Source: Stenotrophomonas ginsengisoli
GTDB taxonomy: Bacteria; Pseudomonadota; Gammaproteobacteria; Xanthomonadales; Xanthomonadaceae
Length of the DNA: 64,000 bases
Reading direction: 5' to 3'
Assembly (NCBI RefSeq): GCF_001431485.1
Contig: NZ_LDJM01000018.1
Location: 124,001-188,000 of the forward strand
Part shown: positions 54,800 through 63,863 of the stretch, piece after piece
How the letters are laid out: the number at the start of each line of letters is the position of its first letter
Numbering within the stretch: position 1 is the first letter of the stretch
Position numbers and translations under genes: made by a program
The notes under the pieces: generated by a model
Databases searched by the model: none
What the model was told of the DNA's origin: nothing
Seen by the model: the letters and a program-made list of their open reading frames with translations, nothing else

Positions 54800-55578
54800 T
54801 GACCAACAAACTCCGGTTTGCGACGTTCAAGGAAGGCGCTGGTGCCTTCGCGCATGTCGGCGGTGGAGAACACCAGGCCGAACTGGGTGCTTTCAAATTC
54901 TAATGCCTGCGGCAGTGCGCATTCGCCACCGATCAGTACGCAATCCAGGATCGCACGCAGGGCCAGCGGGGCGGCGGTGGCCAGCTGCGCGGCCAGGGCC
55001 TGCACGCGTGCGTCCAGCGCATCGGCGGCGACCACTTCGTTGACGATGCCCAGGGCCAGGGCGCGCTCGGCGCTGATCGGGCTGCCCAGCAGGCACAGTT
55101 CCAGGGTGGCGGCGCGGCCGGCCAGGCGCAGCAGGCGCTGGCTGCCGCCAAAGCCGGGGATCAGGCCCAGGTTGATTTCCGGCTGGCCGAGCTTGGCACT
55201 GTCAGCGGCAATGCGCAGGTGGCAGGCCATGGCCAGCTCCAGGCCGCCGCCCAGGGCGAAACCGTTGACCTTGGCGATCACCGGTTTTCCCAGTGCTTCG
55301 ATGCGGCGCATCAGCTGCTGGCCGAGCAGGGAGAAGTCGCGGCCCTGGACCGGGGTCAGCTGGTTCATCTGGCTGATGTCGGCACCGGCAACAAAGGCCT
55401 TGCTGCCGGCGCCGGTGAGCACCACCACGCGCACATCGTTATCGGCCTGGGCCTGGGCAAAGGCCGCATCCAGGGCCTGCAGTGTCTGCTGGTTCAACGC
55501 GTTGAGCTTGTCCGGGCGATTGACGGTGAGGGTGCAGATTCCGGCATCAACGGTGCAGCTGACCAGCGACAAATCCAT
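54796..55578 (-). CDS. Enoyl-CoA hydratase/isomerase family protein
   Basis: The 260-residue crotonase-fold protein starts MDLSLVSCTVDAGICTLTVN. The oxyanion-hole regions (KAFVAGADISQM; NGFALGGGLELAMACHLRIA) and both hydratase glutamates (GGGLELA; GQPEINLGLIPGFGGSQRL) are present, so true enoyl-CoA hydratase activity is likely. It is first of a three-gene operon with the hypothetical and nth, a functionally odd combination. Confidence 0.88.
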   Translation of the reverse strand: MDLSLVSCTVDAGICTLTVNRPDKLNALNQQTLQALDAAFAQAQADNDVRVVVLTGAGSKAFVAGADISQMNQLTPVQGRDFSLLGQQLMRRIEALGKPVIAKVNGFALGGGLELAMACHLRIAADSAKLGQPEINLGLIPGFGGSQRLLRLAGRAATLELCLLGSPISAERALALGIVNEVVAADALDARVQALAAQLATAAPLALRAILDCVLIGGECALPQALEFESTQFGLVFSTADMREGTSAFLERRKPEFVGQ

Positions 55579-55762
55579 GCGAAAACTCCTGACAGGCGTT
55601 AAAAAAATAGAAAGTTGGAAGGCATGCGGGAACTTGTGCCCGTATACGCAGTCAAAAAGCCGCGTTGACAGTGGCGATCAGCCAGCACGCAAGGCTATGC
55701 TAGCGCGTCGCCTCGGGTTCAATGATTGCCTTGGTGCCATTCCTTTTGCGGAGAATAGTTTG

Positions 55763-56464
55763 ATGAAGTTGCGTTCCCTCGCCGTCGCTGTGGCGGCTCT
55801 GGCCCTGTCGGGTGCAGCACTGGCACAGGACACCACCTCCGAAAAGGGGCGTCTGAGCTATTACTTTGGCTATGACTACGGCAACAACCTCAATGAGCTG
55901 ACCGCCCGTGGCGAGCAGCTGGACATCAACTCGGTGGTCAAGGGCTTGCAGGACGCCTTTGCCAAGCAGCAGCCGGGCATCACTGCCGACCAGCTGCGTC
56001 CGGCCGTGGAGGCATTCCAGCAGCGCGAGCGTGCGCGTGCCGAGCAGGCCCGTGCCGAGTATGAAAAGGCCGCTGCCGACAACAAGACCCGTTCGGACAG
56101 CTTCCTGGCCGAGAACCGTGCCAAGGCCGGTGTGCAGACCCTGGCTGGCGGTGTGCAGTACCGCGTGATCGAGGCCGGCCGTGGCGCCAAGCCGACCACC
56201 GGCAGCACCGTGGCCCTGGAAGTGGCCGGCCCGTTCCCGTACGGCCAGCGTCCCAGCGAAGCCCGTCCGGCCCAGCAGGTTCCGGAAATCAAGATGGCCG
56301 ACGTCGAACTGCAGGCCATGCGCGATGTCCTGCTGCAGATGCCGGTCGGCTCGAAGTGGGAAATCACCCTGCCGGCCGACAAGGCCTATGGCGCCGACCC
56401 GCGCCTGCCGTTCCCGCCGAACGTGGCAGTGCAGTTTGAAGTCAAGCTGGTCAGCATCAAGTAA
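55763..56464 (+). CDS. FKBP-type peptidyl-prolyl isomerase-like exported protein
   Basis: The 233-residue protein has a signal peptide (VAVAALALSGAALA then QDTTSEKG), an N-terminal helical dimerisation domain as in FkpA/Mip (GRLSYYFGYDYGNNLNEL; QLDINSVVKGLQDAFAKQQPG) with a long coiled coil, and a C-terminal FKBP-like part (GGVQYRVIEAGRGAKPT, LLQMPVGSKWEITLPADKAYG, FPPNVAVQFEVKLVSIK). The strand that normally reads YTGxLxDGxxFDSS is replaced by a Pro-rich segment, so prolyl isomerase activity may be lost and a chaperone role retained. GGAG precedes the ATG. Confidence 0.82.
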   Translation: MKLRSLAVAVAALALSGAALAQDTTSEKGRLSYYFGYDYGNNLNELTARGEQLDINSVVKGLQDAFAKQQPGITADQLRPAVEAFQQRERARAEQARAEYEKAAADNKTRSDSFLAENRAKAGVQTLAGGVQYRVIEAGRGAKPTTGSTVALEVAGPFPYGQRPSEARPAQQVPEIKMADVELQAMRDVLLQMPVGSKWEITLPADKAYGADPRLPFPPNVAVQFEVKLVSIK

Positions 56465-56484
56465 GCCAGCAGCTTGGACCACAG

Positions 56485-56512
56485 ACGCCGGCGCCATGCC
56501 GGCGTTTGTATT
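56485..56512 (+). terminator. Terminator after the FKBP-like gene
   Basis: ACGCCGGC / GCCGGCGT with loop GCCAT, followed by TTGTATTT. Confidence 0.6.
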
Positions 56513-56548
56513 TACGCGGCGCACAGGCGCTGCAAAGTGGATGCGACG

Positions 56549-57343
56549 GTGAGTGAGCAACGCCCGCACAGCCCGTGTATCGGTGTGTGCCAGTTTGATG
56601 CCCAGGGGTCCTGTCTTGGCTGTGTGCGCGATGCCGGCCAGGTGATGGCCTGGGGGCGTCTGGACAGTGGCCAGCAGGCGGCTCTGATGGCCGGTGCGCT
56701 GCGCCAGCAGTGCCTGCAGCAACGCCCGTATCTGGCCCGCCTGGCGCAACTGCCGATACTGGAGCAGGTCTTGCACCGGCTGGACCGGGTGCCGCAGGGC
56801 AAGGGCTGGAACCATGCCCAGCTGGCCGACCTGTTGCCTGACCGCCCGCCGGTGGAGTCGGCGGTGCTGGTGGGCCTGGTGCCGCGTGCCAGTGGCACCC
56901 AGGTGCTGCTGACCCGGCGCACCGAGCACCTGCGCAACCACGGCGGCCAGGTCGGCTTTCCCGGTGGCCGGATCGAGCCCGATGACCGTCATCCGGCCGC
57001 CGCTGCCCTGCGCGAGAGCGCCGAGGAGATCGGCCTGTTGCCGCAACAGGCGGTGACGCTGGGTTTTCTGGACCCGTTCATCACCATCACCAACTACCGG
57101 GTGCTGCCGCTGGTGGCGGTGATCGATCCGGCGTTTGTCGCCGTGCCCAGCCCGGATGAAGTGGCCGAGGTGTTCGAGGTGCCGCTGGATTACCTGATGG
57201 ACATGGGCAATGTGCATGCCCGCACCCTGGACTGGGGCGGCAAGACCCGCAGTGTGCTGGAGTACGACTGGCCCGGTCAGCGCATCTGGGGGGCCACCGC
57301 AGCGATGCTGGCCAACCTGCACCAGCGCCTGCAGCAGGCCTGA
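56549..57343 (+). CDS. DUF1289-Nudix fusion, CoA pyrophosphatase-like
   Basis: The 264-residue protein (GTG start at 56549 assumed; GTG 56537 also possible) joins an N-terminal DUF1289 module with four Cys (SPCIGVCQFDAQGSCLGCVR) to a Nudix hydrolase. The latter has the CoA-type UPF0035 motif LLTRRTEHLRNHGGQVGFPG running into the Nudix box GGRIEPDD...ALRESAEEIGLL. CoA pyrophosphatases split CoA to phosphopantetheine and 3',5'-ADP. The Cys module might bind a metal and is normally a separate small protein. Confidence 0.82.
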   Translation: MSEQRPHSPCIGVCQFDAQGSCLGCVRDAGQVMAWGRLDSGQQAALMAGALRQQCLQQRPYLARLAQLPILEQVLHRLDRVPQGKGWNHAQLADLLPDRPPVESAVLVGLVPRASGTQVLLTRRTEHLRNHGGQVGFPGGRIEPDDRHPAAAALRESAEEIGLLPQQAVTLGFLDPFITITNYRVLPLVAVIDPAFVAVPSPDEVAEVFEVPLDYLMDMGNVHARTLDWGGKTRSVLEYDWPGQRIWGATAAMLANLHQRLQQA

Positions 57344-57450
57344 TCGGCCCGTCTGATCAGCGCGTCTGATCGGCACGCTTGGCCACGCCGGGGCCTGTCC
57401 GGCGCGGGCGGCGATGGTAACGTGGCCGTTCTGCCCGCCGAGGACCGCTC

Positions 57451-58356
57451 ATGAGTGCACCCACCATCCCACCGTTGGCACCCGGCCAGGTCGTGGTCGA
57501 TGTGCCGACCCTGCAGGCCTGGTTGCAGGCCGGGCACGCGCTGCGGCTGATTGACGCGCGCTGCGCCCCGGTCACCGGCGGTGGTGACCGTGCCGCCGGG
57601 CGCAAGGCCTGGCAGGCCGGTCATCTGCCCGGCGCGCTGCATGCCGATCTGGACCTGGATCTGGCTGCGCCGGCCGCCAGTACGCCGGGCCAGGGCCGGC
57701 ATCCATTGCCCGGCCAGGAAGCCTTCAACGCGGCGCTGGGGCGTTGGGCAATTGCACCGGACACCACCGTGGTGGTCTATGACGCGGCCGATGGCAGCAT
57801 GGCCGCGGCGCGTCTGTGGTGGCTGCTGCGCCTGCTCGGCCATACCCGCGTGCTGGTGCTGGACGGCGGCGTGGCGGCGTGGACGGCCGCCGGCCTGGCC
57901 CTGCACACCGATACCCCGGTGGTGGCCCCGTTGCCGCCGTATCCGGGCCGGTTTGATCCAAGCCAGGTGGTCAATGCCGACCAGGTACTCGCGCGCCTGG
58001 GGCAGGCACCTGGCTGGCTGCTGGATGCCCGTGCACCGGCGCGCTTTGCCGGTGAGCAGGAGCCGGTCGACCCGGTGGCCGGGCATGTGCCCGGCGCGCT
58101 CAACCTGCCTTATGCGGCGCTGGTGGAGCAGGGGCGCCTGCTGCCGCCGGCGCAGATCCGGGCCCGGGTGCAGCAGGTGCTGGGCCATGCCAACGTGCAG
58201 GACACGGTGCTGATGTGCGGCTCGGGAGTGACCGCCTGCCACCTGCTGCTGGCACTGGAATCGGCAGGGCTGCACGGGGCGCGGGTGTATGCCGGCTCCT
58301 GGAGTGGCTGGATCGCCGATTCCTTGCGCCCGGTCGCAGTCGGTGCGACCGGCTGA
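57451..58356 (+). CDS. sseA: 3-mercaptopyruvate sulfurtransferase
   Basis: The 301-residue protein has two rhodanese domains. The catalytic loop of the second is CGSGVTAC with Cys256, the form typical of mercaptopyruvate sulfurtransferase rather than thiosulfate sulfurtransferase (CRKGVT). First-domain landmarks are LRLIDARCAP, HLPGALHADLDLDL and VVVYDAADGSMAAARLWWLL. It lies 16 bases upstream of a lipoprotein gene. Confidence 0.88.
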   Translation: MSAPTIPPLAPGQVVVDVPTLQAWLQAGHALRLIDARCAPVTGGGDRAAGRKAWQAGHLPGALHADLDLDLAAPAASTPGQGRHPLPGQEAFNAALGRWAIAPDTTVVVYDAADGSMAAARLWWLLRLLGHTRVLVLDGGVAAWTAAGLALHTDTPVVAPLPPYPGRFDPSQVVNADQVLARLGQAPGWLLDARAPARFAGEQEPVDPVAGHVPGALNLPYAALVEQGRLLPPAQIRARVQQVLGHANVQDTVLMCGSGVTACHLLLALESAGLHGARVYAGSWSGWIADSLRPVAVGATG

Positions 58357-58372
58357 GGTGAGAATTCCCTCC

Positions 58373-59287
58373 ATGTCCCTGTCGCTTCCACTGCGCGCCG
58401 GCTGTTGCCTGCCGGCCATCCTGGCTGTTGCCCTGCTGGGGGGCTGCAAGGGTGGCCATGGCCCGGCCGGCCAGGTCGATGCGGCCTATCTGCAGGAACT
58501 GGAGCAGTGGCGTGCCGGCCGCGTGACGGAGATGAAGCGCAGCCCCGGTCGTCTGGCCTACGTGGCCTCCGGGCGTCTGCTGCCGGGGCGCTATTCACTG
58601 GGCGGCGAGCTGGCCCGCGAGGCGGACCTGCGCCTGCCGGTGGCGGTGGCCGAGCTGGGCCATCTGGAGCTGGACGCAGAGCATGCGCGCTTTGTCGGCA
58701 TCGATGCCGACTCACCGTTGCCGCTGCAGCCCTCCGAATTCGATGTGGATCCGGGGACCCGGCTGGCGGTGGCCGATGGCCAGTTCTTCGTGGTGCGTAC
58801 CGGCCCGTTGTGGGGCTGGCGCTATACCCGCGCCAAGGCCGCGCAGCAGCATCGTTTTGCCGGCTTCCAGCATTATCCGGTGGATGCGCGCTGGCGCATC
58901 AAGGCGCGCTGGAAGGCGTATCCGCAACCACGGCCATTGGTGGTGCTGACCACCATCGGCACCCCGCTGGAGTTTTCCATGCCGGGTGAGGCCAGTTTCT
59001 GGGTTGCCGGGCGCGAGCACCGCCTGCGCGCGGTGATGCTGCCCGAGGGCGACGCGATGATGTTCATGTTCAGCGACCGCACCTGCGGCCGCGGCTCGCA
59101 CAACAGCGGCCGCAACCTGGTGGTGGACCTGCCGGCAGCCGGGCAGCGCTGGATCGAGCTGGATTTCAACCGCGCCGAGAACCCGGCCTGCGCGCTGACC
59201 CCGCATCTGGTCTGCCCGCTGGCACCGCCGGAAGCTCGCCTGGAGCTGGCCGTGGAAGCGGGCGAGCAGGCCTGGCGCGAGGCCTGA
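58373..59287 (+). CDS. DUF1684 family lipoprotein
   Basis: The 304-residue protein has a lipoprotein signal (PAILAVALLGGC) and the DUF1684 pattern: FMFSDRTCGRGSHNSGRNLV, WIELDFNRAENPACALTPHL and VCPLAPPEARLELAVEAGE near the C-terminus. The ATG at 58373 follows GGTGAGAATTCCCTCC. Function of the family is unknown. It is probably cotranscribed with the sulfurtransferase. Confidence 0.83.
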   Translation: MSLSLPLRAGCCLPAILAVALLGGCKGGHGPAGQVDAAYLQELEQWRAGRVTEMKRSPGRLAYVASGRLLPGRYSLGGELAREADLRLPVAVAELGHLELDAEHARFVGIDADSPLPLQPSEFDVDPGTRLAVADGQFFVVRTGPLWGWRYTRAKAAQQHRFAGFQHYPVDARWRIKARWKAYPQPRPLVVLTTIGTPLEFSMPGEASFWVAGREHRLRAVMLPEGDAMMFMFSDRTCGRGSHNSGRNLVVDLPAAGQRWIELDFNRAENPACALTPHLVCPLAPPEARLELAVEAGEQAWREA

Positions 59288-59308
59288 GCCGGGCGACATC
59301 CGGCTCGC

Positions 59309-59878
59309 TCAGGCGCCGGGCAGGCGCTGCAGCGTGGTGGCCGACAGCACCTGGTGCCAGGGAAACTGCGGGCCGGGGTCGCGCTTGCGCGCCACCAGCT
59401 GCCGCGCATCATCGCTGGCCGGCACCTGTTCGCGGTCCAGGTCCTCGTGGCCGGCAATCCAGCGCAACCCGGGCAGGGCAGCGCCCAGGCTGTCCAGCAA
59501 CTGCTGCAGGGCCTGCAGCTGGGCGGGGCTGTAGGGTTCGTCCATGGCCTGGTGCTGTGAGTCCAGCCAGTGTGGCCAGCGCCCGCGGTTGACCAGTTCT
59601 ATGCCCACCGAGCGCGGGTTGTAGCCTCGCACGTGGTGGGCCACGCAGTGCAGCGGCACGTACTGCTCGATGCGGCCGTCGCGGTCGATGTAGAAATGCC
59701 CGCTGTTGCCGGTGCCGCTGGCATACAGCTCACGCTCGCCGTACTGGCGGGCCATGTCCAGGTCGGGCAGCTCGGTGCAGTGGATCACCACCAGGTCGAT
59801 GTCGGCGAGCGGGCGTGTCTGCAGGCGTGCGCAATACGGCAGCCAGTGCGGCAGGGCGGGGGGCAGGGCGGTATCCAT
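59309..59878 (-). CDS. AmpD-like N-acetylmuramoyl-L-alanine amidase
   Basis: The 189-residue protein has the amidase_2 fold: VVIHCTELPDLDMARQYGER with the first zinc His, GHFYIDRDGRIEQYVP, NPRSVGIELVNRG and GHEDLDREQVPASDDARQLV before KRDPGPQFPW with the other zinc ligands. There is no signal peptide from the chosen start (ATG 59878), suggesting a cytosolic, AmpD-type recycling enzyme; a Met 18 codons upstream would add no signal either. The gene diverges from the hydrolase gene. Confidence 0.83.
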   Translation of the reverse strand: MDTALPPALPHWLPYCARLQTRPLADIDLVVIHCTELPDLDMARQYGERELYASGTGNSGHFYIDRDGRIEQYVPLHCVAHHVRGYNPRSVGIELVNRGRWPHWLDSQHQAMDEPYSPAQLQALQQLLDSLGAALPGLRWIAGHEDLDREQVPASDDARQLVARKRDPGPQFPWHQVLSATTLQRLPGA

Positions 59879-59930
59879 GGCAGGCGATGCTAGCATTGCC
59901 TGCCCCACCTGCTGCCACGAAAGGCCTGTC

Positions 59931-60458
59931 ATGTCCCGCGGTCACTGCATCCTCTCCCACGGTTTTGAAAGCGGCCCGGACGCGGTCAAGGTGACGGCGC
60001 TGGCCGAGGTGGCCCAGCGCCTGGGCTGGAGCTGCGAGCGCCCGGACTACACCGATCTGGATGCACGCAACGACATCAGCCGGGTCGGCGATGTGCCGGC
60101 ACGCCTGCAGCGCCTGCTGCAGCTGGCCCGGGTACGCGCCGGGGAGGGCCCGCTGGTGCTGGCCGGTTCCAGCCTGGGGGCGTATGTGTCGGCCATCGCC
60201 AGCCTGCAGGTGCCGGTGCGCGGGCTGTTCCTGATGGTGCCGCCGCTGACCATGGGGCCGATGCCGGCACTGGACGCCGCCGCGGTGCCGACCAGCGTGG
60301 TGCATGCCTGGCAGGACGAGATCATCCCGGCCGCCGGGGTCATTGACTGGGCCGCCCAGCGCTCGGCGCGGCTGCTGCTGGTCGATGACGGCCACCGCCT
60401 GTCGGCCAACGTGGAGACCTGCGCGCTGGCCTTCGGTGAGCTGCTTTCCACCCTGTAA
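59931..60458 (+). CDS. Small alpha/beta hydrolase
   Basis: The 175-residue protein starts MSRGHCILSHGFESGPDAVK. Its likely triad is Ser in LAGSSLGAYVSA, Asp in HAWQDEIIPA and His in VDDGHRLSA. The size fits the compact YdeN/RBBP9-like or UPF0227-like hydrolases. Substrate unknown. Confidence 0.82.
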   Translation: MSRGHCILSHGFESGPDAVKVTALAEVAQRLGWSCERPDYTDLDARNDISRVGDVPARLQRLLQLARVRAGEGPLVLAGSSLGAYVSAIASLQVPVRGLFLMVPPLTMGPMPALDAAAVPTSVVHAWQDEIIPAAGVIDWAAQRSARLLLVDDGHRLSANVETCALAFGELLSTL

Positions 60459-60578
60459 GCGCCCCTGCTCAGCGGGCGGGCAGGTGCGAGCGGTTACACT
60501 GTGCGGCCCGGTCGTCATGGCCGGTGCCGACCGCGCCTGTACGCGCCCGCCGTTTTCCCCGTTGTGGACTAAAGCTTC

Positions 60579-62729
60579 GTGAAATTCTTCGTATCCTGCG
60601 CCAAGGGCCTTGAGTACCTGCTGGCTGATGAGCTGATGGCCATGGGCCTGCCCCGTGCCACGGCCACCGTGGCCGGCGTCAATGCCGAGGGCACGATGAA
60701 TGACGCCCAGCGCGTGGTGCTGTGGTCGCGCCTGGCCAGCCGCGTGCTGTGGCCGCTGCACAGCTTTGAATGTCCCGATGACACCGCCCTGTACCAGGGC
60801 GTGCTGGCCATCGACTGGGAAAACCAGACCACCGCCGACCGTACCCTGTCGGTGGACGCGCATGTGTCCGGCGAGCAGATCACCCATGCCCGCTATGCGG
60901 CGCAGCGGGTCAAGGACGCGGTGGTGGACCGCATGCGTGCGCACGGCCTGGAACGCCCGAACGTCAACGTCGAGCTGCCCGATGTGCGCATCAACCTGAG
61001 CCTGCGCAAGGGCATTGCCACCGTCTCCATCGACCTGGGCGGTGGCCCGCTGCACCGTCGTGGCTGGCGCATGGCCGCCCACGATGCGCCGTTGAAGGAA
61101 AACCTGGCCGCCGCGCTGCTGATCCGCGCGCAGTGGACCAAGATCCACGCCGAGGGCGGCGCCCTGCTGGACCCGATGTGCGGTGGCGGCACCCTGCTGG
61201 TGGAAGGCGCGCTGATGGCCGCCGATGTCGCCCCGGGCCTGCACCGCCATGGCTCGATCCCGCCCAGCCGCTGGCTCGGCTTTGACCAGGCCGGCTGGAA
61301 GGCCCTGTTTGCCGATGCCCGTGCCCGCGAGGCCGTTGGCCGCGCCGCCCTCAAGCCGGTGATCTTCGGCAATGACATCGACCCGCGGGCCATTGCCTCG
61401 GCCCGGCAGAACGTGGAAGAAGCCGGTCTGTCGGACATCATCCAGTTCACCATTGGCGATGTGGCCCTGATCCAGGCACCGGAGCAGGCGCGTGGCTGCG
61501 TGGTCTGCAACCCCCCTTATGACGAGCGTCTGGCCGCCGACGAGGCCCTGTACCGCGACCTGGGCGATGCCCTGAAGCGGGCGGTGCCGGGTTGGCGTGC
61601 CTCGATCCTGTGCGGCACCGCGGACCTGGGCTTTGCCACCGGCCTGCGTGCGCGCAAGACCTACCAGCTGTTCAATGGCGCACTGGAGTGCACCCAGCTG
61701 GTGTGCGACCCGGTCAAGCAGCCCGAGCGTGAGCGCCCGGCCGGTGAGGCCCCGCGCGAGTTGAGCGAAGGCGCACAGATGGTGGCCAACCGCCTGCGCA
61801 AGAACCTGCGCAAGTTCAAGCCGTGGCTGGCCCGCAGCAAGGTCACCTGCTACCGCGTCTACGATGCCGACCTGCCCGAATACGCCGCCGCCATCGACGT
61901 CTACCTGGAAGCAGGCAACAGTGCCCGCACCTGGCTGCACGTGCAGGAATATGCAGCCCCGGCCTCGATCCCGGAAGCCGACGTCAAGCGCCGCCGCAAC
62001 GAGCTGCTGGCCGCCGCGCGTGAGGTGTTTGGCCTGGAGCAGGACCGGGTGGCGCTGAAGACCCGCGAGCGCGGCAAGGGCGGCAGCAAGTACGGCCGCA
62101 TGGAAAAGCGCGAGCAGTTCATGAAGGTGGTCGAGCACGGCGCGCTGCTGCAGGTGAACCTGTTCGATTACCTGGACACCGGCCTGTTCCTGGACCACCG
62201 CCCGTTGCGTGGGCAGATGGCCCGCGAGGCCGAGGGCCGGCGTTTCCTCAACCTGTTCTGCTACACCGGTGTGGCCAGTGTGCAGGCGGCGGTGGCCGGT
62301 GCGCTGTCCACCACCAGCGTGGACCTGTCGGCAACCTACCTGGAGTGGTGTGCCGACAACATGGCCCTCAACGGCCTGGGCGGGCGCGAGCACCGTCTGG
62401 TCCAGGCCGATGCGCTGCGCTGGCTGGAAGCGGAGACCTGGCAGTACGACGTGATCTTCTGTGACCCGCCGACCTTCTCCAACTCGGCCCGCGCCGAGGA
62501 CTTCGATGTGCAGCGCGAGCATGTGCGTCTGTTGATGGCCGCCGTACAGCGCCTGGCCCCGGGCGGGGTGCTGTATTTCTCCAACAACTTCCGCCGCTTC
62601 AAGCTGGACGAGCAGGCCATTGCCGGCTTCGCCCACTGCGAGGAAATCAGCCCGCGCACCATCGACCCGGACTTCGAGCGCAATGGCCGTATCCACCGTG
62701 CCTGGCGCCTGACCTCCCTGCAAGGCTGA
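60579..62729 (+). CDS. rlmKL: Bifunctional 23S rRNA methyltransferase RlmKL
   Basis: The 716-residue protein starts at GTG 60579 ([18 protein letters not shown]). A THUMP domain and an RlmL methyltransferase ([46 protein letters not shown]) are followed by the RlmK methyltransferase ([40 protein letters not shown]). It makes m2G2445 and m7G2069 in 23S rRNA. Length matches the E. coli fusion (702 aa). Confidence 0.94.
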   Translation: MKFFVSCAKGLEYLLADELMAMGLPRATATVAGVNAEGTMNDAQRVVLWSRLASRVLWPLHSFECPDDTALYQGVLAIDWENQTTADRTLSVDAHVSGEQITHARYAAQRVKDAVVDRMRAHGLERPNVNVELPDVRINLSLRKGIATVSIDLGGGPLHRRGWRMAAHDAPLKENLAAALLIRAQWTKIHAEGGALLDPMCGGGTLLVEGALMAADVAPGLHRHGSIPPSRWLGFDQAGWKALFADARAREAVGRAALKPVIFGNDIDPRAIASARQNVEEAGLSDIIQFTIGDVALIQAPEQARGCVVCNPPYDERLAADEALYRDLGDALKRAVPGWRASILCGTADLGFATGLRARKTYQLFNGALECTQLVCDPVKQPERERPAGEAPRELSEGAQMVANRLRKNLRKFKPWLARSKVTCYRVYDADLPEYAAAIDVYLEAGNSARTWLHVQEYAAPASIPEADVKRRRNELLAAAREVFGLEQDRVALKTRERGKGGSKYGRMEKREQFMKVVEHGALLQVNLFDYLDTGLFLDHRPLRGQMAREAEGRRFLNLFCYTGVASVQAAVAGALSTTSVDLSATYLEWCADNMALNGLGGREHRLVQADALRWLEAETWQYDVIFCDPPTFSNSARAEDFDVQREHVRLLMAAVQRLAPGGVLYFSNNFRRFKLDEQAIAGFAHCEEISPRTIDPDFERNGRIHRAWRLTSLQG

Positions 62730-62755
62730 GCGGCCACGCCGTAGGTCGCCAGCAG

Positions 62756-62785
62756 CAACAAGGCCCGCGCAAGCGGGCCTTGTTG
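62756..62785. terminator. Hairpin between rlmKL and the EamA gene
   Basis: A perfect 13-bp stem CAACAAGGCCCGC / GCGGGCCTTGTTG with GCAA tetraloop lies between convergent genes. Confidence 0.65.
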
Positions 62786-62813
62786 TGTCTGCCTGTGCCG
62801 GTCGTCAGGGCCT

Positions 62814-63667
62814 TCAGTGCAGGCGTTTGCCGGGCGCGAACACCAGGGCCAGGCCGGCGAGGATGGCGCACATGCCCAGCACGGCCAGAGCGGGCAGGGT
62901 GTTGCCCAGGACCAGGTAATCCAGCACCACGGTGACCACCGGCACCAGATAGAACAGGCTGGTGACATTGACCAGGTTGCCGCCGCTGATCAGGCGATAC
63001 AGCAGCAGCTGGGCAGCCACTGAAATGACCAGGCCCAGGTAGAGCAGGGCAATGATCAGGCCGGTGTTGATCTGCACCTGCCAGGGCTGCCACGGCAGCA
63101 GGCACAGGTAGGCGGCCAGGGTGACCAGATATTGCAGCGGCAGCACCTGGCTGGGTGCCTGGGTGATGGATTTCTGCATCAGCGCGCCGAAGGTCATGCA
63201 CAGCAGGGCGGCCGCGGCGAACAGCAGGCCGACCACCGACAGCTCGGCCTGCAGCAGGCTCTGCCACACCACCAGGGTCAATCCGCACAGCGACAACAGC
63301 AGGCCGAGCAGGCGGACTGCGGAAAAGCGGCGAGGGTCAGGATCGGCTGGATGCCCAGCAGGGTAGCCAGCAGCCCCGGCGTGATGCCATGGGCCATGGC
63401 CTGGAAATAGAACACCGAATAGCCGGCAATCAGCACCAGGCCGGTGGCGGCCACGCGCCAGCGGGTGCCGGGTTGCGGCAGCCAGCGCCGGGCCGACAGG
63501 CCGATCAGCAGCAGGGCACCCAGGGCCAGGCCATAGCGCAGGATCAGCACCGCCATCACCGAACTGTGGTCCAGTGCCCAGCGGGTAAAGATGGCCGCAC
63601 TGCCCCAGAGCAGCACAAAAGCGCCCATCGCGGCGGTGGATTTCACGGAGGCAGGATTGAGTGGCAT
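62814..63667 (-). pseudogene. EamA/DMT family transporter with frameshift
   Basis: The N-terminal part starts MPLNPASVKSTAAMGAFVLL and runs to LLGIQPILTLAAF; the rest (SAVRLLGLLLSLCGLTLVVW to ALVFAPGKRLH) is in another frame. One extra T in the run of four T on the coding strand (A63323-A63326 on the + strand) would join them into a normal ten-helix protein of about 284 residues. The function would be export of amino acids or metabolites. Either a real inactivating deletion or a homopolymer sequencing error. Confidence 0.85.
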
Positions 63668-63863
63668 GAGGGCAGGGTGGGGCGGGCAGTCCTGCGTGTC
63701 GGCTGCCTGTCATGAATACGGGGGCTTGGAGCATAGCGCGCGGCGAGCCAAGGCCGGCAAGCCGTCCAGGCAGACCATGGGGGTATTGGCGAGCGGCTGC
63801 TGCCGGCTCTTGGCGCGATACCAATACGCCAAGGCCGGCAGGCAGTAGATCCATGCAGAGGGC

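Noticed and set aside
59730-62723. A 997-codon open frame on the minus strand
   Set aside because: It runs antisense to rlmKL and the hydrolase gene and has no domain motifs until it enters the amidase region in the wrong frame context.
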